Assembly (NCBI RefSeq): GCF_030012215.1
Contig: NZ_JASCXX010000026.1
Span: forward strand, 1-64,000
Source: Anaerobaca lacustris
GTDB lineage: Bacteria; Planctomycetota; Phycisphaerae; Sedimentisphaerales; Anaerobacaceae
Direction of reading: 5' to 3'
DNA length: 64,000 nt
Made by a program: the position numbers and the translations under genes. The notes under the pieces are model-generated. The model was given only the letters and a program-made list of their open reading frames with translations, had not been told where the DNA came from and ran no database searches. This document shows positions 37,165 to 45,980 of the stretch, piece by piece. How positions within the stretch are numbered: position 1 is the first letter of the stretch; every line of letters starts with the position of its first letter.

Positions 37165-39303
37165 ATGACTGACAGATCGATATCGATGATCGTTGCTGCT
37201 GCACTGCTGACGGTGACTGCCGGGTCGTCAATCGCTGATACGACCGGTCGCATCGACCGCCATGCTCTGGTGACGCGGCACAACGTGACGCTGACGAGCC
37301 CCGACCCGCTGACGCCGCTGAGCGTCGGCAACGGCCAATTCGCGTTCACCGCCGACATCACCGGCCTTCAGACCTTTGCCGAATACCACGAGCGAGGCAC
37401 GCCGCTCTGCACGCAATCGCAGTGGGGCTGGCACAGAAGCCCCAATCCCGAAGGCTATCGGATGGCCGATGCCCTGGAGGATTACGATGTCGCCGGACGC
37501 AAGGTGCCCTATGCCTCGGGCGCCGTTCCTTCCGGCGGCTATTCGCCCGCGGCCGAGTGGCTCCGCGCCAATCCGCACCGTCTGCACCTTGGCCGGATCG
37601 GCCTGTCACTCGCGAAATCCGACGGCTCCAGCGCGAGCATCGAGGACCTGACGGAGACGTCACAGACGCTCGACTTGTGGGCCGGCATGCTGAGCAGCGA
37701 GTTCAAGATTGAAGGGCGGTCCGTCAAGGTTCTGACCGTATGCCACCCAACGCGTGACGTGCTGGCGGTTCGCATCGAATCTCCGCTCGTCGAACACGGG
37801 CGGCTGAAGGTATCGCTGGCGTTTCCTTACGGGAATCCCGACTGGCGCAACGCCGCCGACTGGGACCGGCCCGACCGCCATACGACTCAGGCTCAAATCG
37901 CCGGCGCCCGCGCGGACCTGTCGCGAATTCTCGATGCGGATCGGTACCGCGTCCGCATCATCGGATCGGAAGGGATGCGAATAGGCAGCACGTCACAGCA
38001 CGCCTTTGAAATGGATCGGCAGGACGCCGATGCGATGGAGATTGTCTTCGCCTTCTCACCGATGGAGATCGTCGAGCCTCTGTCTCCGTTCGACGCCATC
38101 CGAGTGGCTGCGGCGGCGCATTGGAAGGATTTCTGGCAGAGCGGTGGGGCGATTGATTTCTCCGAATGCACCGACCCGCGCGCCAAGGAACTGGAGCGGC
38201 GGGTCGTGCTCTCGCAGTACCTGATGGCCATCAACTGTTCGGGAGATCGCCCGCCGCAGGAGACGGGCCTGGTCTACAACAGTTGGTTCGGGAAGTTCCA
38301 TCTGGAGATGCACTGGTGGCATGGGGTGCACTTCGCGCTGTGGGATCGGTTGGGACTGTTGGAGCGGAGCCTGTCCTGGTATGAGTCGATTCTGCCGGCG
38401 GCGCGAGCGACGGCGAAGCTTCAGGGCTATGAAGGCGTTCGCTGGCCCAAGATGGTCTCGCCCGACGGGCGGGACAGTCCGAGCAGCGTGGGCGTATTCC
38501 TGATCTGGCAGCAGCCGCACCCGATCTACTACGCCGAATTGTGCTGGCGCGCCCGCAGCGACCGTGAGACGCTCGAACGATATCGTGACATCGTGTTCGA
38601 GACGGCTCGGTTCATGGCCTCCTATGCCGTGTGGGACGAGGCAGGCGAGCGTTACGTGCTGGGGCCGGCGCTGATCCCCGCCCAGGAAAGCTATGGCCGC
38701 TGGCGCCGGACCGTGCTGAACCCGACGTTCGAGCTGGCCTACTGGCACTGGGCTTTGGAGACGGCGCAGAAATGGCGGCAGCGGCTCGGACTGGAACGTG
38801 ACGCCGGGTGGGATCGCGTGATACGGCACCTCTCGCGTCCAACGATCCGCGACGGGGTCTATACGGGGATCGAGACCGAGCCGTATACGATCCTGAGAGA
38901 TCACCCCTCGATGCTCTGCGCACTGGGCGTGCTTCCGCAGACGCCCCTGATCGATCCGGAGGTGATGCGGCGGACGCTCGATCATGTGATGGCCGAGTGG
39001 GACTGGCCGAGCACGTGGGGCTGGGACTATCCGGTCATGGCGATGACCGCCGCACGCCTCGGAGAGCCGGAAAAGGCAATCGACGCACTGTTCGTCGATG
39101 CCGAGAAGAACCGCTACCTCGCCAACGGACACAACTACCAGTCGGCCAGGCTGCCGGTCTATCTGCCCGGTAACGGGGGACTGCTGGCGGCGGTGGCGAT
39201 GATGGCCGCCGGCTGGGACGGCTGTCCCGACCGGCCGAGCCCCGGCTTTCCGGACGACGGCACATGGCGCGTTCGCTGGGAGGGGCTGCGGCGGATGCCT
39301 TGA
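37165..39303 (+). CDS. Secreted six-hairpin glycosidase-like protein (GH65-like)
   Basis: 712 residues with a signal peptide (ISMIVAAALLTVTAGSSIAD). The N-terminal 260 residues form a beta-rich super-sandwich-like domain (PLSVGNGQFAFTADITGLQTF is typical). The rest is an (alpha/alpha)6 barrel: RRVVLSQYLMAINCSG, SWFGKFHLEMHWWHGVHFALW, a helix pair around RYRDIVFETARFMA, and WDWPSTWGWDYPVMAMTAARL. This resembles GH65/GH95-type inverting enzymes, but I cannot name the family or substrate. The Glu in HLEMHWWH and later acids are candidate catalytic residues. GGAGG lies six bases before the ATG. It is in the carbohydrate series 65 bases after the aldo/keto reductase. Confidence 0.75.
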   Translation: MTDRSISMIVAAALLTVTAGSSIADTTGRIDRHALVTRHNVTLTSPDPLTPLSVGNGQFAFTADITGLQTFAEYHERGTPLCTQSQWGWHRSPNPEGYRMADALEDYDVAGRKVPYASGAVPSGGYSPAAEWLRANPHRLHLGRIGLSLAKSDGSSASIEDLTETSQTLDLWAGMLSSEFKIEGRSVKVLTVCHPTRDVLAVRIESPLVEHGRLKVSLAFPYGNPDWRNAADWDRPDRHTTQAQIAGARADLSRILDADRYRVRIIGSEGMRIGSTSQHAFEMDRQDADAMEIVFAFSPMEIVEPLSPFDAIRVAAAAHWKDFWQSGGAIDFSECTDPRAKELERRVVLSQYLMAINCSGDRPPQETGLVYNSWFGKFHLEMHWWHGVHFALWDRLGLLERSLSWYESILPAARATAKLQGYEGVRWPKMVSPDGRDSPSSVGVFLIWQQPHPIYYAELCWRARSDRETLERYRDIVFETARFMASYAVWDEAGERYVLGPALIPAQESYGRWRRTVLNPTFELAYWHWALETAQKWRQRLGLERDAGWDRVIRHLSRPTIRDGVYTGIETEPYTILRDHPSMLCALGVLPQTPLIDPEVMRRTLDHVMAEWDWPSTWGWDYPVMAMTAARLGEPEKAIDALFVDAEKNRYLANGHNYQSARLPVYLPGNGGLLAAVAMMAAGWDGCPDRPSPGFPDDGTWRVRWEGLRRMP

Positions 39304-39375
39304 CCGACGGGCCGAGCATCGGGTATCTCTGTGGGAGACAACACCACATCGAAGAAGGCGAAGGAGAACATGGGT

Positions 39376-42216
39376 ATGCGACGGACGCTGAAGATCAACA
39401 GCATTGCGATCGTGATGGTGGCATTTCTGTCTGTGGCCTGTGGCGGCGCGCAGCGGCGGACCGAGAGCTTCAACGCCGACTGGCGTTTCGCCAAAGGCGA
39501 GCAGCCGGAGCAGGTTCGGCAGATGAACTTCGACGACTCCGGCTGGCAGGCGGTGCGTCTGCCGCACGACTGGGCGATTTCCGGCCCGTTCAATCCCAGT
39601 GAGAACGGCTACGCCGGCAAGCTGCCCTGGCGAGGGGTGGGGTGGTATCGTAAGACCTTCCAGCTCGACGCGGCGGACCAGGGCCGGCGGGTGTATTTCG
39701 ATTTCGACGGCGTGATGGCCTTTCCCAAGGTGTACGTCAACGGCCAACTGGCCGGCGAATGGGATTACGGCTACATGGCGTTTCGCGTCGATGCCACGGA
39801 CCACGTCAAGTTCGGCCAAACGAACGTCATCGCGGTCCAGGCCGACACGCAGCGGTGGGGCACGCGATGGTATCCCGGCGCGGGCATCTATCGCAAGGTG
39901 ACGATGACCGTCTGCGACCCGGTGCATCTGGCGCGTTGGGGCACATTTGTGACGACGCCCCAAGTGGGTGACAAAGCCACGACCGTCCAGGTGCGCTCGG
40001 TGGTGGACAACCATCGGAACGTCGAATCCACAGTAACGGTGGAGATCGTCGCGCTCGACCCCAAGGGTAGATCGGTCGCATCCGGGCGGAAAGAGATTGT
40101 CGTGCCGGCCGGCGACTCAGCGGAGATCGATCAGTCGTTCACGGTCAAGAACCCACAGCGATGGGACGTCGAGCACCCGCACCTGTACACCGCCAGGACG
40201 ATCCTTCGCACCGCCGACGGCGTCGCGGACGTGGAGGATACGACGTTCGGCATCCGGACGTTTCGGTTCACGGCCGATGACGGGTTCCACCTGAACGGCC
40301 GACGCCTCCAGCTCTACGGCGTGAACCTGCACCACGACCACGGACCTCTCGGGGCCGCCTTCTATCGGCGGTCGATGGAACGCCAACTGGAGATCATGCG
40401 CGACATGGGCGTCAACGCGATCCGCACCAGCCACAATCCGCCGGCTGCTGAGTTGCTCGATCTGTGCGACCGCATGGGCCTGGTGGTGTTCAACGAGGCC
40501 TTCGACAAGTGGGACGGAACCGCCGGACGGGTCCGGGGCGAGCCGCCTCTGGAGGAGTTCGGCGAGCGGCAGATCCGCAACATGGTGATGCGCGACCGCA
40601 ACAGCCCGAGCGTCGTCGTCTGGTCGATCGGCAACGAGATCGGCACCGACCGCGAAGGCGTGACGCCCGAACGCGTGAGATTCATGAGTGATTTCGTTCG
40701 CAAGTACGACCCGACGCGCCCCGTCACGATGGGTTGTCACATTCCCGGCATGGTCGATCAGCCCAACTTCGACGCGCTGGACCTGACGGGCTGGAACTAC
40801 GACAGAAGGTACGCCCGCTATCGGCAGAAGTATCCCGACAAACCCATCATCTACAGCGAATCGGCCTCGACCCTGAGCACGCGGGGGTTCTATACCCTGC
40901 CGCTGCCGAACCGCAAGAACCAGTACTCCGATCGGTTCCAGGTCGATTCGTACGACCTCAACGCCGCCGACTGGTCGGACATTCCCGACGTCGAGTTCAA
41001 GCTCATGGCCGACGACCGCTTCGTCGCCGGCGAGTTCGTGTGGACGGGCTTCGATTATCTCGGCGAGCCGACACCGTTCAGCCAGGAGGCGCGCAGCTCG
41101 TATTTCGGCATCGTCGATCTGTGCGGCATCCCGAAGGACCGCTTCTATCTCTATCGAAGCTACTGGCGGCCGGAGACGACCACCGTGCATATCCTGCCGC
41201 ACTGGAACTGGCCCGACCGCGTCGGGCAAGACGTGCCGGTGTTCGTCTACACCAACGGCGATTCGGCCGAACTATTCCTCAATGGCAAGTCGCTCGGCCG
41301 CCGGCAGAAGGGTGTGATTCCCGAGCGACCGACCAACTTCGCGTGCGGAAAGGCCGCGACCGCAAGCTCCAGCCAGGCCGACCGCACGCCGGAGAAGGCC
41401 AACGACGGCAGCAGGGACACGCGTTGGACCGCCGCTTCCGGCGAAGCCGACCAATGGTGGCAGGTCGATCTGGGGCAGATTGAATCCGTCAAGTATCTGG
41501 CCCTCGAATTCGAGCGAGAAGAAAAGCTGTACGGCTATGAGATCAAGGTCTCATCCGACGGCTCGGCCTGGGAGACGATCGTGACCAAGCCCACCAGCCG
41601 GCAGCCGCGATGGGGCGGCCCGAAGCGCATCTTCCACGACGCCGACGTGCAGGCCCGGTACGTGCGGATCGAGTTCAAGGAGACGCGCGAGAACGCCTGG
41701 GCCAGCCTCGTGGCGTTCGCCGTCTATCCCGAGCACTGCGAGTCGGATTACTACGATATCACCTATGCGTATCGTTTGCGTTGGAACGACGTCGTCTACG
41801 AGCCGGGCGAGCTGAAGGCGGTGGCGTACAAGGCCGGTAAGAAGATCGGCGAGGCGGTGATGCGTACGGCGGGCGAGCCGGCTGCGATTCGCCTGACACC
41901 CGACCGGACACGGCTTTCCGCCACTGGCGAGGACCTGGCCTATATCCTGGTCGAGGCGCTCGATGCGAAGGGGACGCTCTGTCCCCTGGCCGACCATCTC
42001 GTGCACTTTGAGATCGACGGCCCGGCCGAGATCGCCGGTGTCGGCAACGGCAACCCGCTCTCGCTCGAACCGTTCCAGAGCGACAGCCGCAAGTTGTTCT
42101 ATGGCAAGGCCATGCTGATCCTCCGAACGATCGAAGGACAGCGCGGCCCGATTCGCGTCACCGCCCGCGCCGCCGGCTTGGAGGATGGACGAGTACGTCT
42201 CCGCGCCGTGCGTTGA
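39376..42216 (+). CDS. GH2 beta-galactosidase-like lipoprotein with inserted discoidin domain
   Basis: About 946 residues, lipoprotein signal AFLSVACGG. GH2 layout: jelly roll (about 30-190), Ig-like (about 200-300), TIM barrel (about 300-600). Acid/base Glu421 is in VWSIGNEIG and the nucleophile Glu495 in IIYSESAST. Next comes a DUF4982 module starting VFVYTNGDSAELFLNGKSLG. A discoidin/CBM32-like module (about 651-785, NFACGKAATASSSQADRTPE onward) interrupts it before DUF4982 resumes at YRLRWNDVVYEPGELKAVAY. An Ig-like tail ends the protein. It is probably an exo-acting galactosidase or related enzyme. ATG 39376 is favoured over 39370 by spacing from AAGGAG. Confidence 0.87.
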   Translation: MRRTLKINSIAIVMVAFLSVACGGAQRRTESFNADWRFAKGEQPEQVRQMNFDDSGWQAVRLPHDWAISGPFNPSENGYAGKLPWRGVGWYRKTFQLDAADQGRRVYFDFDGVMAFPKVYVNGQLAGEWDYGYMAFRVDATDHVKFGQTNVIAVQADTQRWGTRWYPGAGIYRKVTMTVCDPVHLARWGTFVTTPQVGDKATTVQVRSVVDNHRNVESTVTVEIVALDPKGRSVASGRKEIVVPAGDSAEIDQSFTVKNPQRWDVEHPHLYTARTILRTADGVADVEDTTFGIRTFRFTADDGFHLNGRRLQLYGVNLHHDHGPLGAAFYRRSMERQLEIMRDMGVNAIRTSHNPPAAELLDLCDRMGLVVFNEAFDKWDGTAGRVRGEPPLEEFGERQIRNMVMRDRNSPSVVVWSIGNEIGTDREGVTPERVRFMSDFVRKYDPTRPVTMGCHIPGMVDQPNFDALDLTGWNYDRRYARYRQKYPDKPIIYSESASTLSTRGFYTLPLPNRKNQYSDRFQVDSYDLNAADWSDIPDVEFKLMADDRFVAGEFVWTGFDYLGEPTPFSQEARSSYFGIVDLCGIPKDRFYLYRSYWRPETTTVHILPHWNWPDRVGQDVPVFVYTNGDSAELFLNGKSLGRRQKGVIPERPTNFACGKAATASSSQADRTPEKANDGSRDTRWTAASGEADQWWQVDLGQIESVKYLALEFEREEKLYGYEIKVSSDGSAWETIVTKPTSRQPRWGGPKRIFHDADVQARYVRIEFKETRENAWASLVAFAVYPEHCESDYYDITYAYRLRWNDVVYEPGELKAVAYKAGKKIGEAVMRTAGEPAAIRLTPDRTRLSATGEDLAYILVEALDAKGTLCPLADHLVHFEIDGPAEIAGVGNGNPLSLEPFQSDSRKLFYGKAMLILRTIEGQRGPIRVTARAAGLEDGRVRLRAVR

Positions 42217-42224
42217 AATCCGTG

Positions 42225-42252
42225 GTAGGGGCAGGCCACCGTGCCTGCCCCC
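42225..42252. repeat. GTAGGGGCAGG-type palindrome
   Basis: GGGGCAGGC-CACCGT-GCCTGCCCC, a perfect 9-bp stem preceded by GTA. It lies between the GH2 and agarase-like genes. Confidence 0.65.
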
Positions 42253-42272
42253 TGCAAAGAATGGAGTGCATG

Positions 42273-44072
42273 ATGAGAACAAACGCATATCGATCATTGG
42301 TGCTTCTGCTCGGCGTCTTTCTGACCGGCACGGCCCTGGCCCTGGATGCGCCCATCGAGGTCACGTTTACGGGCAGGATCTCCGAGCATAAATCGTCGCT
42401 GGCGGAACTGGACCCGCGATGGCCTTCGGACTGGTCGACGTACGATTACCTCGTCGTGGAGATGAGGGCGTCGTCGCCGCAGCGTTTCTCGGTGTGGATT
42501 CATACCGCCAACGGGCGTCGTCGCGTGATGTTCCAGCCGTACGGACAGAACACATGGCTGCGCGCCTCGATCCCGCTGCAGTATTTCCGGGGCCGCGACC
42601 AGCGGGGCAACGATCTGGCGTCGGCCAATAATCGGCGTTTCGATACGTTCTGGCTATCGACCTGGGGGCCGTGTGGCGACCTCCGGAACGTCGAGGCACT
42701 GAGCGTGGTGATGGAATATCCGCTGAATGAGCCGACGCTGGAAATCCGGTCCATCGAGCTGTCGAAAGAGGACAAGGGCTCGGCGTTTCTCGATCCTGAG
42801 CCGTACGTCGATGAGTTCGGCCAATGGGCCCGCGCCGATTGGCCTCGCAAGATCGCCAGCCGCCAGCAGCTTGAGAAGGAACTGGCCGACGAGCGGGCGG
42901 CGCTGAGGGGCCACGATGAGTTCGGCTACAGCGAATATGGCGGCTACAAGGCTACGAAGACCGAGGCCACCGGCTTTTTCCGCGTCGAGAAGATCGACGG
43001 CCGGTGGTGGTTCGTGGACCCGCACGGACATCTGTTTCTCTCCACCGGCGCCAACTGCATCAATACCGGCCGGCGGCGCGGCGGCGACGCGCAGGACGCC
43101 CCGCCCGGCCGCAACCTCGTCTCGCAGCGCATGAGCGCCTGGGGTTTCAACACCGTCGGCAACTGGTCGTGGTTCCAGGTCAGCGACGAGGCCGACCGCC
43201 AGGTGTACGTCGTGACGTTCCGGGCGCCGCGGGCCGAGCCGGCGTATCTGGGGATGCCCGACGTCTATTCGGAGGACTTTGCCCGCGACGTGGACGAGGC
43301 CGCCCGGCGTCAGTGCACCCCGCTCAAGGACGATCCCTGGGTGCTGGGCTACTTCATCGGCAACGAGCCCGCCTGGCCGGGCCGCGAGAGCGAGGTCGTG
43401 GACATGTTCCTCGGCGGTCCCGATACCGCCACCAGGACAAAGCTCCGGGCCTTTCTGGCCGCCGGTGACACGCCGGAACGTCGCGCTCAGTTCGTCCATG
43501 CGATGTTCGAGCGATACCTCAAGCTGATCGGCGACGCGATCAAACGATACGACTCGAACCATCTGAATCTCGGCATTCGGTTCGGCGGCACGCCCCCGGA
43601 GGCCGTGATGCGTATGGGCAGGGACTTCGACGTGTGCAGCATCAACGTCTACGAATACGAGCCGACGGCCAAGCTCCGGCGCGTGTACGAGGTGACGGGC
43701 CGGCCGATCATGATCGGCGAGTTCCACTTCGGCGTGCCGGCCGACGGACTGGGCGCGGGCCTCGTCCAGACCGCCGACCAGATCGAGCGGGGCAAGGGCT
43801 ATCGTTACTACGTCGAGCAGGCGGCGGCTCTGCCCGGCTTCGTGGGGGCCCACTGGTTCCAGTGGAGCGATCAGCCGGTCCTCGGGCGTTTCGACGGCGA
43901 GAACTACAATATCGGCCTCGTCGATATCACGAATCGTCCGTATGTCGAGCTGATCGAGGCCGCCAAGGCGACGCACAGGCGCCTGTACGACGTGCACGCC
44001 GGCAAGGCGCCGCCCTTCAACGAGAGGCCCAAGGCCTCGGCGGCCGGATCGCCCGGTTCGCCCTGGAATTGA
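42273..44072 (+). CDS. Secreted agarase-like clan GH-A glycosidase
   Basis: 599 residues with a signal peptide (LVLLLGVFLTGTALALDA). Residues about 25-165 form a CBM-like sandwich; the rest is a TIM barrel. The barrel opens with FFRVEKIDGRWWFVDPHGHL, the hallmark segment of beta-agarase-like proteins (GH50/GH86 neighbourhood). The acid/base Glu365 is in YFIGNEPAW and the nucleophile Glu483 in IMIGEFHFG, as expected for retaining clan GH-A enzymes. Agarose need not be the substrate; in this context a galactan-type polysaccharide is plausible. The second of two adjacent ATGs is chosen from GGAG spacing. Confidence 0.78.
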   Translation: MRTNAYRSLVLLLGVFLTGTALALDAPIEVTFTGRISEHKSSLAELDPRWPSDWSTYDYLVVEMRASSPQRFSVWIHTANGRRRVMFQPYGQNTWLRASIPLQYFRGRDQRGNDLASANNRRFDTFWLSTWGPCGDLRNVEALSVVMEYPLNEPTLEIRSIELSKEDKGSAFLDPEPYVDEFGQWARADWPRKIASRQQLEKELADERAALRGHDEFGYSEYGGYKATKTEATGFFRVEKIDGRWWFVDPHGHLFLSTGANCINTGRRRGGDAQDAPPGRNLVSQRMSAWGFNTVGNWSWFQVSDEADRQVYVVTFRAPRAEPAYLGMPDVYSEDFARDVDEAARRQCTPLKDDPWVLGYFIGNEPAWPGRESEVVDMFLGGPDTATRTKLRAFLAAGDTPERRAQFVHAMFERYLKLIGDAIKRYDSNHLNLGIRFGGTPPEAVMRMGRDFDVCSINVYEYEPTAKLRRVYEVTGRPIMIGEFHFGVPADGLGAGLVQTADQIERGKGYRYYVEQAAALPGFVGAHWFQWSDQPVLGRFDGENYNIGLVDITNRPYVELIEAAKATHRRLYDVHAGKAPPFNERPKASAAGSPGSPWN

Positions 44073-44105
44073 CCGACGAATCCGAGACGGGGTCTATGTG
44101 ACGGT

Positions 44106-45980
44106 ATGATGGCACAACCGACCGGCAAGATGGCAGCCTGCGCGATCGCTGCGCTCGTCCTGCTGAACGGGTCGCTGCGCGCCCAGCGGCAGATGGAGTG
44201 GCTCGATCGCGGCGTGGTCGCGGTCCTGCGCAGCGACGATACGGTCTACGTCGGGTGGCGCATGCTGGGGACCGAGCCGGAGTCCATCGCGTTCAACGTC
44301 TATCGCGACGGCGAACGCGTGAACGCCGAGCCGATTGCCGACTCGACGAACTTCGTCGACGAGCACGGCAGTCCCGATGCGACCTATACCGTTTGTGCCG
44401 TGATCGACGGCGCGGAGGGCCCGCATTCGGCGCCGGCGGCGGTCTGGGCGCAGAACTACCTGACCGTTCCCCTTCAGACGCCCCAGGGGTACCGTCCGAA
44501 CGATGCTTCGGTGGGCGATCTGACCGGTGACGGCGCGTACGAGATCGTGCTGCACCAAGTGGGGCGCAGCCGGGACAACGCCTCGCGCGGCATGACCGAC
44601 CCGCCGATCCTCGAAGCCTACCGGCTGGACGGCACGCTGCTCTGGCGGATCAACCTCGGCCGCAACATCCGCGAAGGCGCCCACTACACCCAGTTCATGG
44701 TCTACGACCTCGACGGCGACGGCAGAGCGGAAGTGGCGTGCAAGACGGCCGACGGCACTGTCGATGGAACCGGTAAGGTCATCGGCGATCCGAACGCCAA
44801 CTGGGTCAACCGCGACGGGAAGATCCTCGAAGGCCCGGAGTTCTTCACGATCTTCGACGGCCGAACGGGCGCGGCGCTGGCGACGGCGGATTACATCCCG
44901 CCCAGAGGCGACGTCGGTGGCTGGGGTGGCATCGGCGGCAATGGGGGCAACGACAACAACGGCAATCGGGTCGATCGGATGCTCGCGTGCGTGGCGTATC
45001 TCGACGGGAGCTGGCCGAGCGTCGTGATGTGCCGGGGCTACTACGGCCGGTCCGTACTGGCCGCATGGGACTACAGAGACGGCAAGCTCACCTCGCGCTG
45101 GGTCTTCGATTCGGCGACGCCCGGACTGGAGGCGTATTCGGGGCAAGGCAACCACAACCTCAGCGTTGCCGACGTGGATGGCGACGGCAAAGACGAGATC
45201 ATTTACGGGGCGATGTGCGTGGACGACGACGGCACCGGCCTGTATTCGACCGGCCTGCGGCATGGGGACGCCATGCACGTCGGCAACCTGGACCCCGACC
45301 GGCCAGGGCTCGATGTGTGGGGCATCCACGAGAACGAGGTCCCCGTGCCGGGCTACGAAGACGGGTTCGGGGCGGCCATGTTCGATGCGGCCACGGGCGA
45401 GATCCTCTGGGGCAGAGACCCCGGCCGGGACGTCGGACGCGGAGTGGCCGCCGACATCGATCCGAGGCATCCGGGCGCCGAATGCTGGTGGAACACGTCG
45501 TCGGTCCTGTGCAACGCCAAGGGCGAACCCATCGGCCCGCGACCTCGGTCGCAGAATTTCGTCGTCTGGTGGGACGGCAATCTGCTGCGCGAGACGCTCG
45601 ACGGCATTCGCATTGCCAAGTGGGACTGGGAAAACGGGGTCGAGGTCCCCGTGATGACGGCCGACGGCTGCGTGGCGAACAACGGCTCGAAGGCGACACC
45701 GACCCTGAGCGCCGATCTGTTCGGCGACTGGCGCGAGGAGGTGATCTGGCCGACGCGGGACGGCAAGGCGCTGCGCATCTACACGACGACCATCCCGACG
45801 GCGCACCGCTTCCATACGCTGATGCACGACCCGCAATATCGACTGAGCATCGCCTGGCAGAACGTGGCTTACAACCAGCCCCCGCACGTGGGGTTCTTCC
45901 TCGGCGCGCAAATGGCGCCGGCGCCTCGACCGAACATCCGGCTCGTCGGAGGCACGTCTTCACTGATTGGGAGCAAATGA
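44106..45980 (+). CDS. PL11 rhamnogalacturonan lyase
   Basis: 624 residues with a signal peptide (ACAIAALVLLNGSLRA). Length and motifs fit polysaccharide lyase family 11 (YesW/YesX-like eight-bladed propeller). Visible motifs: MEWLDRGVVAV and NVYRDGERVN at the start, EIVLHQVGRSRDN, calcium-binding loops DLDGDGRAEV and DVDGDGKDEI, GGWGGIGGNGGNDNNGNRVD, and DLFGDWREEVIWPT near the end. The enzyme cleaves the rhamnose-galacturonate backbone of rhamnogalacturonan I by beta-elimination outside the cytoplasm. Its stop overlaps the GH97 start (ATGA), so the two are translationally coupled. This gene best defines the likely substrate of the cluster. Confidence 0.92.
   Translation: MMAQPTGKMAACAIAALVLLNGSLRAQRQMEWLDRGVVAVLRSDDTVYVGWRMLGTEPESIAFNVYRDGERVNAEPIADSTNFVDEHGSPDATYTVCAVIDGAEGPHSAPAAVWAQNYLTVPLQTPQGYRPNDASVGDLTGDGAYEIVLHQVGRSRDNASRGMTDPPILEAYRLDGTLLWRINLGRNIREGAHYTQFMVYDLDGDGRAEVACKTADGTVDGTGKVIGDPNANWVNRDGKILEGPEFFTIFDGRTGAALATADYIPPRGDVGGWGGIGGNGGNDNNGNRVDRMLACVAYLDGSWPSVVMCRGYYGRSVLAAWDYRDGKLTSRWVFDSATPGLEAYSGQGNHNLSVADVDGDGKDEIIYGAMCVDDDGTGLYSTGLRHGDAMHVGNLDPDRPGLDVWGIHENEVPVPGYEDGFGAAMFDAATGEILWGRDPGRDVGRGVAADIDPRHPGAECWWNTSSVLCNAKGEPIGPRPRSQNFVVWWDGNLLRETLDGIRIAKWDWENGVEVPVMTADGCVANNGSKATPTLSADLFGDWREEVIWPTRDGKALRIYTTTIPTAHRFHTLMHDPQYRLSIAWQNVAYNQPPHVGFFLGAQMAPAPRPNIRLVGGTSSLIGSK

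Noticed and set aside
44094-45911. 605-codon open frame opposite PL11
   Set aside because: The plus-strand protein has unmistakable PL11 motifs; the antisense frame has none.
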